From assembly GCA_020344315.1 (NCBI GenBank), contig CP070820.1:793325-834348 (forward strand): 41,024 nt of DNA, in the 5' to 3' direction. Source of the DNA: Candidatus Bathyarchaeum sp. (GTDB lineage: Archaea > Thermoproteota > Bathyarchaeia > Bathyarchaeales > Bathyarchaeaceae). Below, in pieces: positions 17,788-24,498 of this stretch. The position numbers and the translations under genes are program-made. Each line of letters opens with the position of its first letter. The first letter of the stretch is position 1. The notes under the pieces are model-generated. The model ran no database searches. It saw only the letters and a list, made by a program, of their open reading frames with translations, and was not told the DNA's origin.

Positions 17788-17852
17788 AGTTCTCTTATGT
17801 CTCGTTGTAGACCACCGCTGAAACGAACATGACTACCCTTTCAATTGAAGCA

Positions 17853-17860
17853 AATTTATT
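17853..17860 (-). promoter_or_regulatory. TATA-like box for GT-C paralogue 2
   Basis: The minus strand reads AATAAATT, centred 27 bases before the ATG at 17830. This predicts a leaderless mRNA starting at that ATG. Confidence 0.4.
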
Positions 17861-17866
17861 GCTTTC

Positions 17867-18091
17867 TCAAAAAGAACCATCAAGTAGGTTTTCTTTGACT
17901 GGAAACTCTGCATCATCATAGACTATGTCCAAGTTTAATCCGTATTCTTGGATGAGATCACATCGTAAATTATAAATTTGCTCTGATTTTTCATCAGCAT
18001 TCCACAATCCCCAGATTGTATCATCAAGGTTCCTCATGCCCCATCCGTAATTCTTGAGTAAAACACCAAACCAACGATAGGACTCATTCAT
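17867..18091 (-). CDS. Hypothetical small protein
   Basis: ATG 18091 opens a 74-residue frame rich in Trp, Tyr, Asn and Asp, with GWGMRNLDDTIWGLWNADEK and YGLNLDIVYDDAEFP segments. The composition looks protein-like and not like an antisense shadow, since no other gene occupies this stretch. There is no membrane segment and no Cys cluster. I do not recognise the family. Its 5' end borders the imperfect repeat at 18101. It could be a complete small protein or the C-terminal remnant of a larger one. Confidence 0.45.
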   Translation of the reverse strand: MNESYRWFGVLLKNYGWGMRNLDDTIWGLWNADEKSEQIYNLRCDLIQEYGLNLDIVYDDAEFPVKENLLDGSF

Positions 18092-18100
18092 ATTTGGAGC

Positions 18101-18160
18101 CTAATAATACTTCATTGTTGAAAACAGTACTTTTCTGCAAAAACCAAGCACAATAAAGAA
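18101..18160. repeat. Imperfect direct repeat, copy 1
   Basis: Starts CTAATAATACTTCA, then TGTTGAAAAC, an ACTTTTCTG-type segment and an A-rich tail. A similar series of blocks in the same order occurs at 18194-18256. Confidence 0.45.
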
Positions 18161-18193
18161 TAACCATCCAAAACGAAAAAATCATATTAGGAG

Positions 18194-18256
18194 ACTAATA
18201 ACAGAAGCATGTTGAAAACTAGCTTTTTTCTGAAAACAGCAACCGCAGTGAAGAGC
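18194..18256. repeat. Imperfect direct repeat, copy 2
   Basis: Starts CTAATAACAGAAGCA, then TGTTGAAAAC, a CTTTTTTCTG segment and AAAACAGCAACC. It matches copy 1 block for block with small gaps, about 93 bases downstream, next to the 3' end of cobS. Confidence 0.45.
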
Positions 18257-18275
18257 CTGCACCAGACTTCTGTTT

Positions 18276-19016
18276 CTAACTTACAGTTGCAAGAACGACG
18301 AGGAGGGCGAGCATCCTGTTAATTTCGTTTGTTGCTCCCATAACGTCGCCAGTTATGCATCCCAAGGTTTTGTCAGCATAAAAACTGACGGCAACTACAG
18401 CGATTTCCATTGCAACAAAAACAAAAACAAAATTGATGCCAACCAACAAGAAAACTATAACCGCAGACAAGATTACAGAAAAGAGAGCCTTCAAGTGTCT
18501 ATTCTTCATAGATTCAACCACATAATATCCCATGCCCTTATACATCGGCGTCCTCCCCATGTAGGCAGTCAAAACCATGCTCTCCTTAGCCACTATCTCA
18601 GCGACTACTGCCGCCTTCACGATGTCCAAACCAGAAAAATATCCAAAAGCTAAACCCGTTACAACAAGAACAATAACCCCAGCTGCTACCGCCGCCGCAC
18701 CCGTGAACATATCATGCATAACCTCCAACCTTCTTTTAGAGTCACCCCTAGCCATCGCAGCATCACCAAAATCCAAGAGACCGTCTAAATGATGAAAACC
18801 AGTTAGAAGCTGTATGCTAACTAAGACAAAAAAACCAGAAATCAAGTCTGGCAGAAAAATGTTTGACACAAAACCTACTGCCCCAGCAATAAAACCTATT
18901 ACTAATCCCACTAGGGGACAGAGAAAAAAATATTTGGATACCTCCTCAATCGATTCCATTCCAACGGGCACAATCGTTAAGAAACTGAACAAAGCCTTCA
19001 AACCTTTGATTACCAA
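18276..19016 (-). CDS. cobS: Adenosylcobinamide-GDP ribazoletransferase (cobalamin synthase)
   Basis: CobS joins adenosylcobinamide-GDP with alpha-ribazole in the last steps of cobalamin assembly, in the membrane. The 246-residue protein has the family core GFHHLDGLLDFGDAAMARGD, whose acidic residues bind magnesium, then RLEVMHDMFTGAAAV and about seven hydrophobic helices. The usual length is 240-260 residues. The TTG start at 19016 has a GAAGGTGT site four bases upstream (19021-19028) and a TATA box at 19060-19068. It diverges from a corrinoid protein-mtrH pair, whose product needs a corrinoid. Together with BtuFCD this suggests that the cell can complete cobamide made or imported as precursor. 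Confidence 0.93.
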   Translation of the reverse strand: MVIKGLKALFSFLTIVPVGMESIEEVSKYFFLCPLVGLVIGFIAGAVGFVSNIFLPDLISGFFVLVSIQLLTGFHHLDGLLDFGDAAMARGDSKRRLEVMHDMFTGAAAVAAGVIVLVVTGLAFGYFSGLDIVKAAVVAEIVAKESMVLTAYMGRTPMYKGMGYYVVESMKNRHLKALFSVILSAVIVFLLVGINFVFVFVAMEIAVVAVSFYADKTLGCITGDVMGATNEINRMLALLVVLATVS

Positions 19017-19059
19017 CCAAACACCTTCAACGGATACGTCTGCCCTGAAGAAATATGTT

Positions 19060-19068
19060 CTATATATG
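19060..19068 (-). promoter_or_regulatory. TATA box for cobS
   Basis: The minus strand reads CATATATAG. Transcription would start near 19037, leaving a leader of about 20 bases that holds the GAAGGTGT ribosome-binding site. Confidence 0.55.
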
Positions 19069-19133
19069 GTCTTTTAAGCTTGTTCAAGGTTTCCCGCCTA
19101 AAGGACATCCTTTGTTACTGCTTTGACACAAAG

Positions 19134-19140
19134 CTTATAC
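19134..19140 (+). promoter_or_regulatory. TATA box for the corrinoid protein-mtrH pair
   Basis: CTTATAC. A start near 19163 would give a leader of about 31 bases with GAAGGT at 19181-19186, seven bases before ATG 19194. The divergent cobS promoter lies only about 70 bases away, so one regulator could control both. Confidence 0.45.
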
Positions 19141-19193
19141 GCGGGTGCACGCATAAAACCCCAATTACCCTATGTAAAAAGAAGGTATCTATA

Positions 19194-19622
19194 ATGTCTT
19201 GGTTAAAATCCATGATGGAAAAGGAACCGCCTGAACCTGAAAACCCCATAGGAACCGTTGTAATAGGCACCCTTGAACCCGACATGCACCTGACCCCCAA
19301 AGAAATGGTACGAAAGTCTCTCAAAAAAGCCCTCTTCAAATGCGTTGATGTCGGAAAAAAGGCACCAGCCGCCTCTTTCGCTTCAAAAGCCAAAGAAGTA
19401 AACGCCGACATCATAGCCGTTTCAATAAACACAGCCCCGGCTAAAAATAACATACCAAAGTTGATGGAAGCCATCGAGGCTGAAGGTCTGAAGGGCAAAG
19501 TCACTATTATGATTGGTGGCGCTGCCGTGGACAAAGAGGACGCAGACAAGATAGGCGCTATGTACGGGGAGACTAGAGAAGAGGCCGTAGCCCTCGCAAA
19601 GAAGGCTATGCAAGCAAAATAA
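19194..19622 (+). CDS. Compact corrinoid-binding protein (B12-binding domain), probable partner of MtrH
   Basis: The 142-residue product is almost only a B12-binding Rossmann domain. It aligns with the methyltransferase corrinoid proteins MtmC/MtbC: VVIGTLEPDMHLTPKEMV stands where they have the DxHxxG motif, followed by FKCVDVG, a conserved Ser in IIAVSINT, and IMIGGAAV. Asp and His, the lower-ligand pair, are kept, but the Gly of DxHxxG is Pro. The N-terminal helical cap of MtmC-type proteins is missing; only about 18 residues precede the domain. The start ATG 19194 has a GAAGGT site. It lies 45 bases before mtrH, so it probably accepts the methyl group that MtrH removes from a pterin. Confidence 0.8.
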   Translation: MSWLKSMMEKEPPEPENPIGTVVIGTLEPDMHLTPKEMVRKSLKKALFKCVDVGKKAPAASFASKAKEVNADIIAVSINTAPAKNNIPKLMEAIEAEGLKGKVTIMIGGAAVDKEDADKIGAMYGETREEAVALAKKAMQAK

Positions 19623-19667
19623 GCTCAAGGCGACAAATTCTTCGAATAAAAAATGAAGTGAGCTAGA

Positions 19668-20585
19668 ATGTTTAGGTTTGAAAAGGAACAGAAAATTGTT
19701 GATGCCGGTGGAATAAAGCTTGGAGGCCAGCCTGGAGAGCTTCCCACTGCTCTCACTGCCACAATCTTTTACATTGGTCACAAGATCGTTTCAGATAAGA
19801 AACAGGGAATTTTCGATAAGGAAAAAGCTGAACATCTAATCAACAGGATGGACGAGCTTTCCGATATGACAACAAACCCGTTCATCTTGGATGTTGTAGG
19901 CACTTCCGTACAGGCTTTCGAAAGTTACATCGATTTCATCGCCAAAGTAACCAATGCTCCCATACAGATAGACGCCATAAGTCCCAGACTAAGAAGGGAA
20001 GCCATCAAGTGGGCGAGTGAAGCTGGCTTGTCAAAGAGACTCGTCAATAACTCCATCTACAGAGGAGTCAAAGAGAAAGAGTTAGAAAATCTGAAGGCCT
20101 GTGGAGTCAAAGCATCAATTGTCTTATGTGACAATCCTGCTGATGAGAGTACCCAAGGTAAATTGGATGTTTTACCCGGGATACTAGAAATGGCTGATCA
20201 AGCAGGAATCGAAGGCGCTCTTATTGATACAGCTATGCCCTCTTGGGGAATAGGAATAGGAGCAGGTCTTAGGTCTATCTACCTGATTAAAGAAATGTAT
20301 GGTGACCGCGGAGCCGTTGGAACAGGAATCGGAAACGTATCTGACACCCTCGGATGGGTCAAAGGCAACTTCCCGAAAGACATCAAAAAAGCCGTCGACG
20401 CCTCACAGAACGCTATACTACCAATGATCGGAGCCGACTGGATTATGTTTGGACCCATCGAATTTGCAGAATTTGTCTTCCCAGCTGTTGCGGTAGTAGA
20501 CACCTACATATTGACTGCGACCGCAGAACTTGGCACCAGACCTGCAATCGAAGGAATGCATCCTCTCTTCAAGCTCGTAGGCTAA
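19668..20585 (+). CDS. mtrH: Methyl-tetrahydromethanopterin:corrinoid methyltransferase, MtrH family
   Basis: MtrH moves a methyl group between a tetrahydropterin and a corrinoid protein. The 305-residue product has the family's opening FEKEQKIVDAGGIKLGGQPG, the FILDVVGTS and IQIDAISPRLRREA segments of the TIM-barrel fold, and GTGIGNVSDTLGWVKGNFP. In methanogens MtrH belongs to the eight-subunit Mtr complex; no mtrA-G genes are seen here, so it probably works with the corrinoid protein encoded just upstream. Such stand-alone pairs are known or proposed in non-methanogenic archaea for methyl shuffling into the Wood-Ljungdahl pathway. ATG start at 19668 with a GTGAG-type site. A hairpin and T-tract terminator follows. 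Confidence 0.92.
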   Translation: MFRFEKEQKIVDAGGIKLGGQPGELPTALTATIFYIGHKIVSDKKQGIFDKEKAEHLINRMDELSDMTTNPFILDVVGTSVQAFESYIDFIAKVTNAPIQIDAISPRLRREAIKWASEAGLSKRLVNNSIYRGVKEKELENLKACGVKASIVLCDNPADESTQGKLDVLPGILEMADQAGIEGALIDTAMPSWGIGIGAGLRSIYLIKEMYGDRGAVGTGIGNVSDTLGWVKGNFPKDIKKAVDASQNAILPMIGADWIMFGPIEFAEFVFPAVAVVDTYILTATAELGTRPAIEGMHPLFKLVG

Positions 20586-20610
20586 ACTAAACAACCTGAA
20601 ATTTTTCCAC

Positions 20611-20638
20611 GGGCTTCACGCCCATTTTTTTTGTTTTT
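20611..20638 (+). terminator. Hairpin plus T-tract terminator after mtrH
   Basis: GGGC and GCCC form a stem around a five-base loop (20611-20623), followed directly by an eight-T run and a second five-T run. It lies 26 bases after the mtrH stop and would end the corrinoid protein-mtrH transcript. Confidence 0.6.
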
Positions 20639-20774
20639 CAGAATTCCAGCCTTAACACTCTGACGAGTTCGCAAAAGTTTCTCCTACAACAATCGGTTTA
20701 CCCGTAGCCCTTAATTAGTTGACTTGGAGAACTACGCTTTTATGTAAACTTGCTCATAAGAAGGTTGGTGCACA

Positions 20775-21341
20775 ATGAAATCCCTAGAAAAAGCCATCTT
20801 AGAAGTCTTGGAGACGAAGCAACCGAAGAATGTGAAAGAACTAGTTCAGTTAGTTCAAGAACAAGTTGACGCCACACTAGAAGATATAGAGAAAGAAGTA
20901 AAGAGTCTTCACCAAAAGGGTCTAGTGTTACTTGAGGAACTAAAGCAAAAAGAAAATTTCATCAGCTTCCTGTCTCCAAGAAAAGGTCTCTGGTTCTGGA
21001 TTGTCATAGGCTTATCCCTTCTCTCATTCGTTTCGATCCTGTTGATTCCTGCGACCGGAACATCATTGTCCTATTTACGTTACATATTCGGTTTTCTTCT
21101 AGTAGCCTTTCTACCTGGCTACTGTCTGAACGAAACACTCTTTCCCAGAGAGGATACTATGGACATAATCGAACGATTCACTTTTTCCATCGGATTAAGC
21201 TTCGCCGTCACAGCCTTAGTAGCGCTCTTCCTGAGCTTCACTCCCTTCGGCTTGACCCTTACAACAGCGCTTTCCGCTTTAGGTTCTCTAGTGATTGTTT
21301 TGGCTATAATGGCTCTGATTCGAAAATACATAGCGCAATAA
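20775..21341 (+). CDS. DUF1616 family membrane protein with N-terminal winged-helix-like region
   Basis: The 188-residue product begins with a charged helical region of about 70 residues (KAILEVLETKQPKNVKELVQ, then VKSLHQKGLVLLEE), which looks like a small winged-helix or tetrahelical domain. Four hydrophobic helices follow, with the DUF1616 landmark YIFGFLLVAFLPGYCLNETLFPR, quoted as FGFLLVAFLPGY and ETLFPR, and an ERFTFSIGLSFAV segment. DUF1616 proteins are often longer, with a C-terminal outer domain that is missing here. Some members accompany surface polysaccharide genes, but their function is unknown. ATG 20775 has an AAGGTTGGTG site. It stands alone, after the mtrH terminator. Confidence 0.75.
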   Translation: MKSLEKAILEVLETKQPKNVKELVQLVQEQVDATLEDIEKEVKSLHQKGLVLLEELKQKENFISFLSPRKGLWFWIVIGLSLLSFVSILLIPATGTSLSYLRYIFGFLLVAFLPGYCLNETLFPREDTMDIIERFTFSIGLSFAVTALVALFLSFTPFGLTLTTALSALGSLVIVLAIMALIRKYIAQ

Positions 21342-21466
21342 TCACTTTCTAGACTCACAATCACAGTAAAATTTGCTCTTTGACTTCTTTTAGGAAGAAG
21401 AAATTGCCGCAATCAAAAGTTATTTAACTATAATGAAATGAATAGGCAAGAGAGAGGGGTAATATT

Positions 21467-22099
21467 GTGACTTCTGAATCGACTGAAGCTTTGTCGAAGG
21501 GTATTGATACTTCAATAAAGAATCCAATATTGTTTATTCCAGCGCTTGTTCCGATTATTATTCACGTGTTATTTCTAATTTTAGCCTATGCAGTTTCAAA
21601 TACATGGCTAGTTTGGGGCGGGCAATTCATAGCATCCATTCTTGGATTCTTTGCATATTGCATGATCGTTGACATGGCAAATGACGGAATTAATGGTCAG
21701 CCAATAGACCTAAACAAAAGTATGAATGTTGTAACTGGCAGATTAGGAACTTTGATTCTTGCCGCGATTATATTTGCCGTTTTCGCCATCACATTTATCC
21801 TAATTCCTGTTGCACTATTCATCATCACAATTGCAATAGTAGAGAAGACAGACGCTATCAAAAGTACAACAAAATCATTTGACTTTGTAATCAAGAATTT
21901 GGGGGAAGTCATTGTTTTCCTTATCATCGTGATAGTTGTCTGGATTGTTCTGGGCATCGGTTTCGCATTAATTCCAGTCGTCGGTGCGTATCTTGGTTCT
22001 GTGTTCAGTTGGCTTCTAAACGTCGTTTTAATCATTGCAGCTGTGCACTTTTATCTTTCTCTGAGACCGCAACCGCCTCCACCCCCAACCCAAGACTAG
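21467..22099 (+). CDS. Polytopic membrane protein of unknown function
   Basis: The 210-residue product has about five membrane helices. The order is a short polar N-terminus, a helix pair, a conserved-looking DMANDGINGQPIDLNKSMN loop, further helices with the turn ATKSFDFVIKN-type motif (here STTKSFDFVIKN), and a proline-rich tail (PQPPPPPTQD). The loop and the KSFDFV turn are typical of a broad archaeal and bacterial family of glycerophosphoryl-diesterase-like membrane domains of unknown function. GTG start at 21467 after an AGAGAGGGG purine-rich site. It is followed by the inverted repeat at 22180-22215. No enzymatic motif is visible. Confidence 0.65.
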   Translation: MTSESTEALSKGIDTSIKNPILFIPALVPIIIHVLFLILAYAVSNTWLVWGGQFIASILGFFAYCMIVDMANDGINGQPIDLNKSMNVVTGRLGTLILAAIIFAVFAITFILIPVALFIITIAIVEKTDAIKSTTKSFDFVIKNLGEVIVFLIIVIVVWIVLGIGFALIPVVGAYLGSVFSWLLNVVLIIAAVHFYLSLRPQPPPPPTQD

Positions 22100-22179
22100 T
22101 GATCCATTGCAAGAATTGGGTTTTAGATTCTGGGCTGCCAGAGATTAAAAGCTTCTAGCATCTCGGTTGGCACGCGAAT

Positions 22180-22215
22180 TTAGATGTAACAATAATTTGT
22201 GAAAAAACATCTAAA
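22180..22215. repeat. Perfect nine-base inverted repeat
   Basis: TTTAGATGT at 22180-22188 and ACATCTAAA at 22207-22215 are perfect complements with an 18-base loop. It lies between the convergent genes ending at 22099 and 22277 and could be a bidirectional terminator or a protein-binding palindrome; no long T-tract follows. Confidence 0.4.
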
Positions 22216-22276
22216 ACTCCAATGCTCGGGTGGAATTACGCCGTCGACCAAGTTTACCAACAATCTCCCCTTATGG

Positions 22277-23107
22277 CTAGGCGGAATCGAGCATCGGCGG
22301 ATAGGAGTCGGCTGGATATTCCACGTGTAACAAGAGCAAGAGCCCCAAGATTGTGGTGTGCCAGGCGGAGTCGCCCTGCCCATCGCTGGAAAAATCCCAG
22401 GACCCGTCATCATTTTGGCTCGATATGACGCTCTCGATAAAAGAATCGTCAACTAGCGCGCCCTGTCCTGCCAGGTAGAGAAATGCCGCGGCTTCTAGCT
22501 TGAGGTCATTTACAATCATGGGTTCGTTGTTGATTATCGCAGCGTTCGCCTGGTACACCTCGTCAATAAATCCATCGGGCAGTGCCAGTTCACAGCCGTT
22601 TTCCTGAATCCAGACCAAGGACAGTAACACATGTGTCAGATAATAATCCCCCCTACTCGCCTCTTTCTCAAGCAACTCAGGGTAATCAATTGGTAATCCC
22701 AGACGATCGCAATAGAGGGCATAGACAAAGTAATACTCGAACGTCTTTAGAATCGCCGACAAGTCCTCAGCCCTTACCAGATTGTTATAATCGGCGATTC
22801 GACGAAACACACGCATCCTCGAAGCCTGTTCCGACCCGCGTGTGGCCAGCACTTCGTCGTAGCGCTGCAAGGAATCGGCGAACTCCGTGATTCCGAAACG
22901 CCGGTGCATCACATCGAGCCACAATAGGGCGTCCGGCTCTAGCGACCCCTCAAAAAAGTCGATCGCGTTCCCGATTGCGGAAGACAGGTCCAGCTCGGCC
23001 GGCAAGTCCGGCTCATGATACGTCAGTAGCGGTACTACAAACAAAAGACTGCAAACCACAGTTATACAAAAAGCCGCCAAGAGAGCTCCAAGTTTCCAGT
23101 GTTTCAT
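22277..23107 (-). CDS. Exported or membrane-anchored alpha/alpha-barrel-like protein in a GC-rich island
   Basis: From ATG 23107 the product has 276 residues. A frame extension to TTG 23143 exists, but a TTTATAAAA box lies about 27 bases before 23107 and a GAGG site precedes it. Residues 6-30 form one hydrophobic segment (LGALLAAFCITVVCSLLFVV), a signal anchor. The rest is helical and ends with SSQNDDGSWDFSSDGQGDSA and a helix LLLLLHVEYP, resembling one QxxDGSW repeat of the squalene-cyclase/prenyltransferase fold. Catalytic motifs of those enzymes are not seen. Codons are clearly GC-richer than in both neighbours, suggesting horizontal transfer. The function is unknown. Confidence 0.65.
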   Translation of the reverse strand: MKHWKLGALLAAFCITVVCSLLFVVPLLTYHEPDLPAELDLSSAIGNAIDFFEGSLEPDALLWLDVMHRRFGITEFADSLQRYDEVLATRGSEQASRMRVFRRIADYNNLVRAEDLSAILKTFEYYFVYALYCDRLGLPIDYPELLEKEASRGDYYLTHVLLSLVWIQENGCELALPDGFIDEVYQANAAIINNEPMIVNDLKLEAAAFLYLAGQGALVDDSFIESVISSQNDDGSWDFSSDGQGDSAWHTTILGLLLLLHVEYPADSYPPMLDSA

Positions 23108-23458
23108 AAACACTTTCCTCGCTTCGTTTTTATAAACATGCAATTGGAGTTTATTTCACCGATCTATTAAATATAGTTGCGCGTGCATCGATCCCAAGTT
23201 CCAATTAAATTTAACCCTCACTCCAAGAATTCAGGGATTAAATGCTTTCTCTGATTGCTATTTCTTTAGATTCTCTTATTCATAATCTCTCTTCTGCTTA
23301 GATTACTCACTTTCATAACCGAAGCAGTTCTTATAGGAGTTATTGGTGTAAATGCAGAGAAGATAATTCGCTTTTCACCTGGATTTCAGTGTGGAAATCA
23401 GGTAATAACCCTTAAATTTGCACAATCACCCTGTAACCTAACCCTAGAGGAACTGAAA
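23108..23458. other. Intergenic region of about 350 bases, divergent promoters
   Basis: This separates the GC-rich gene from the accessory locus and is AT-rich. A TTTATAAAA box at its left end serves the minus-strand gene. No frame longer than about 20 codons has a credible start. The last bases before ATG 23459 read CTAGAGGAACTGAAA, giving a GAGG ribosome-binding site. I see no RNA gene or repeat. Confidence 0.5.
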
Positions 23459-24430
23459 ATGAATTCACTTGATCATATCTGTTCAGAAATTCGCCGCCTC
23501 ATCGACAAGGTTGTCAAAAGAAATCTAACGGAGGGAATCCTCTTTTCCGGAGGATTAGACACAAGCGTCGTTGCATTTGTAGCATCCAAATACACTAAAC
23601 TTGAGGCATTCACCGTTGCCTTCGAAAACTCTCCGGCACTAGACCTCAAGTACGCAAAGTTGATGGCAGATTTGCTGAAGATGAACCACACGATTCATTA
23701 TTTTGGAGAAGAGGAGATGCACTCAGCAATCCAAGATGTCATAAAGATTCTGAAGGTTTTTGATCCCATGGACATTAGAAACAGCGTAGCAGCCTATGTT
23801 GGTCTAAAAGTCGCGAAAGAAAACGGAATCAAAAGCGTCATGACAGGCGACGGCTTAGACGAACTCCTAGCCGGTTACAGCTGGCTCTTCAATCTCAACG
23901 AAAAAGCGCTAAAGGAATACCTGTCCAACATGTGGCAAGTTATGCAGTTCACCTCAATTCCCATGGCAAAATCTCTAGGAATGGTATCCAAGCCCCCATT
24001 TCTTGATCCAGAATTCAAATCCTTCGCTTTCGGCGCCGACCCAAAGCTGATGATCAGAAGCGAACGGGGTAAAACTTGGGGAAAATGGATAATTCGCAAA
24101 GCCTACGAGGGTCTCTTGCCTGACGAGATAGTGTGGAGAATAAAGACTCCCATAGAATTTGGCTCTGGAACCACCATTTTCCCAAAGGTTTTCGCCAGAA
24201 AAATCTCTGACAAATATATCCAAAATAAAGCCAAGAAGTACCTGGAGTCTGATCAGGTTACTATAAGAGACAAGGAGCACCTGTTCTACTACGAAATTTT
24301 CAGGTCCCATTTTGGAGTACCTGCTGAATTCTTCAAGGATGCGGAAGGCAAGCGTTGTCCTTACTGCAATTCTAAAGGCGGTAACGAGAGAAGCAAATTC
24401 TGCAAAGTATGCGGAGCCTATCCTATCTAG
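23459..24430 (+). CDS. Asparagine-synthetase-type ATP-pyrophosphatase domain with C-terminal zinc ribbon
   Basis: The 323-residue product matches the synthetase half of class B asparagine synthetase: the PP-loop SGGLDTS at 30-36, the TGDGLDELLAGY segment near 140, and the RKAYEGLLPDEIVWRIKTP segment. AsnB enzymes activate a carboxylate with ATP and transfer ammonia from an N-terminal glutaminase domain, which is missing here. At the C-terminus C300-x2-C303 and C315-x2-C318 form a zinc ribbon. It may therefore use free ammonia, another amine, or act on a carrier-bound substrate. ATG 23459. The gene opens a co-directional series with the GT4 and radical SAM genes, so an amidation or ligation step in surface or lipid biosynthesis is possible. 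Confidence 0.8.
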   Translation: MNSLDHICSEIRRLIDKVVKRNLTEGILFSGGLDTSVVAFVASKYTKLEAFTVAFENSPALDLKYAKLMADLLKMNHTIHYFGEEEMHSAIQDVIKILKVFDPMDIRNSVAAYVGLKVAKENGIKSVMTGDGLDELLAGYSWLFNLNEKALKEYLSNMWQVMQFTSIPMAKSLGMVSKPPFLDPEFKSFAFGADPKLMIRSERGKTWGKWIIRKAYEGLLPDEIVWRIKTPIEFGSGTTIFPKVFARKISDKYIQNKAKKYLESDQVTIRDKEHLFYYEIFRSHFGVPAEFFKDAEGKRCPYCNSKGGNERSKFCKVCGAYPI

Positions 24431-24498
24431 TTCATTTTTTATACTGCATTGCCAAAGAATGGCTAGGGAAACCGCTCTAGAACTAGAGGCAAATATCA

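Noticed and set aside
19668-20585. MtrH as evidence that the organism is a methanogen
   Set aside because: No other mtr subunits or mcr genes are in the window, and MtrH homologues with separate corrinoid proteins occur in non-methanogens.
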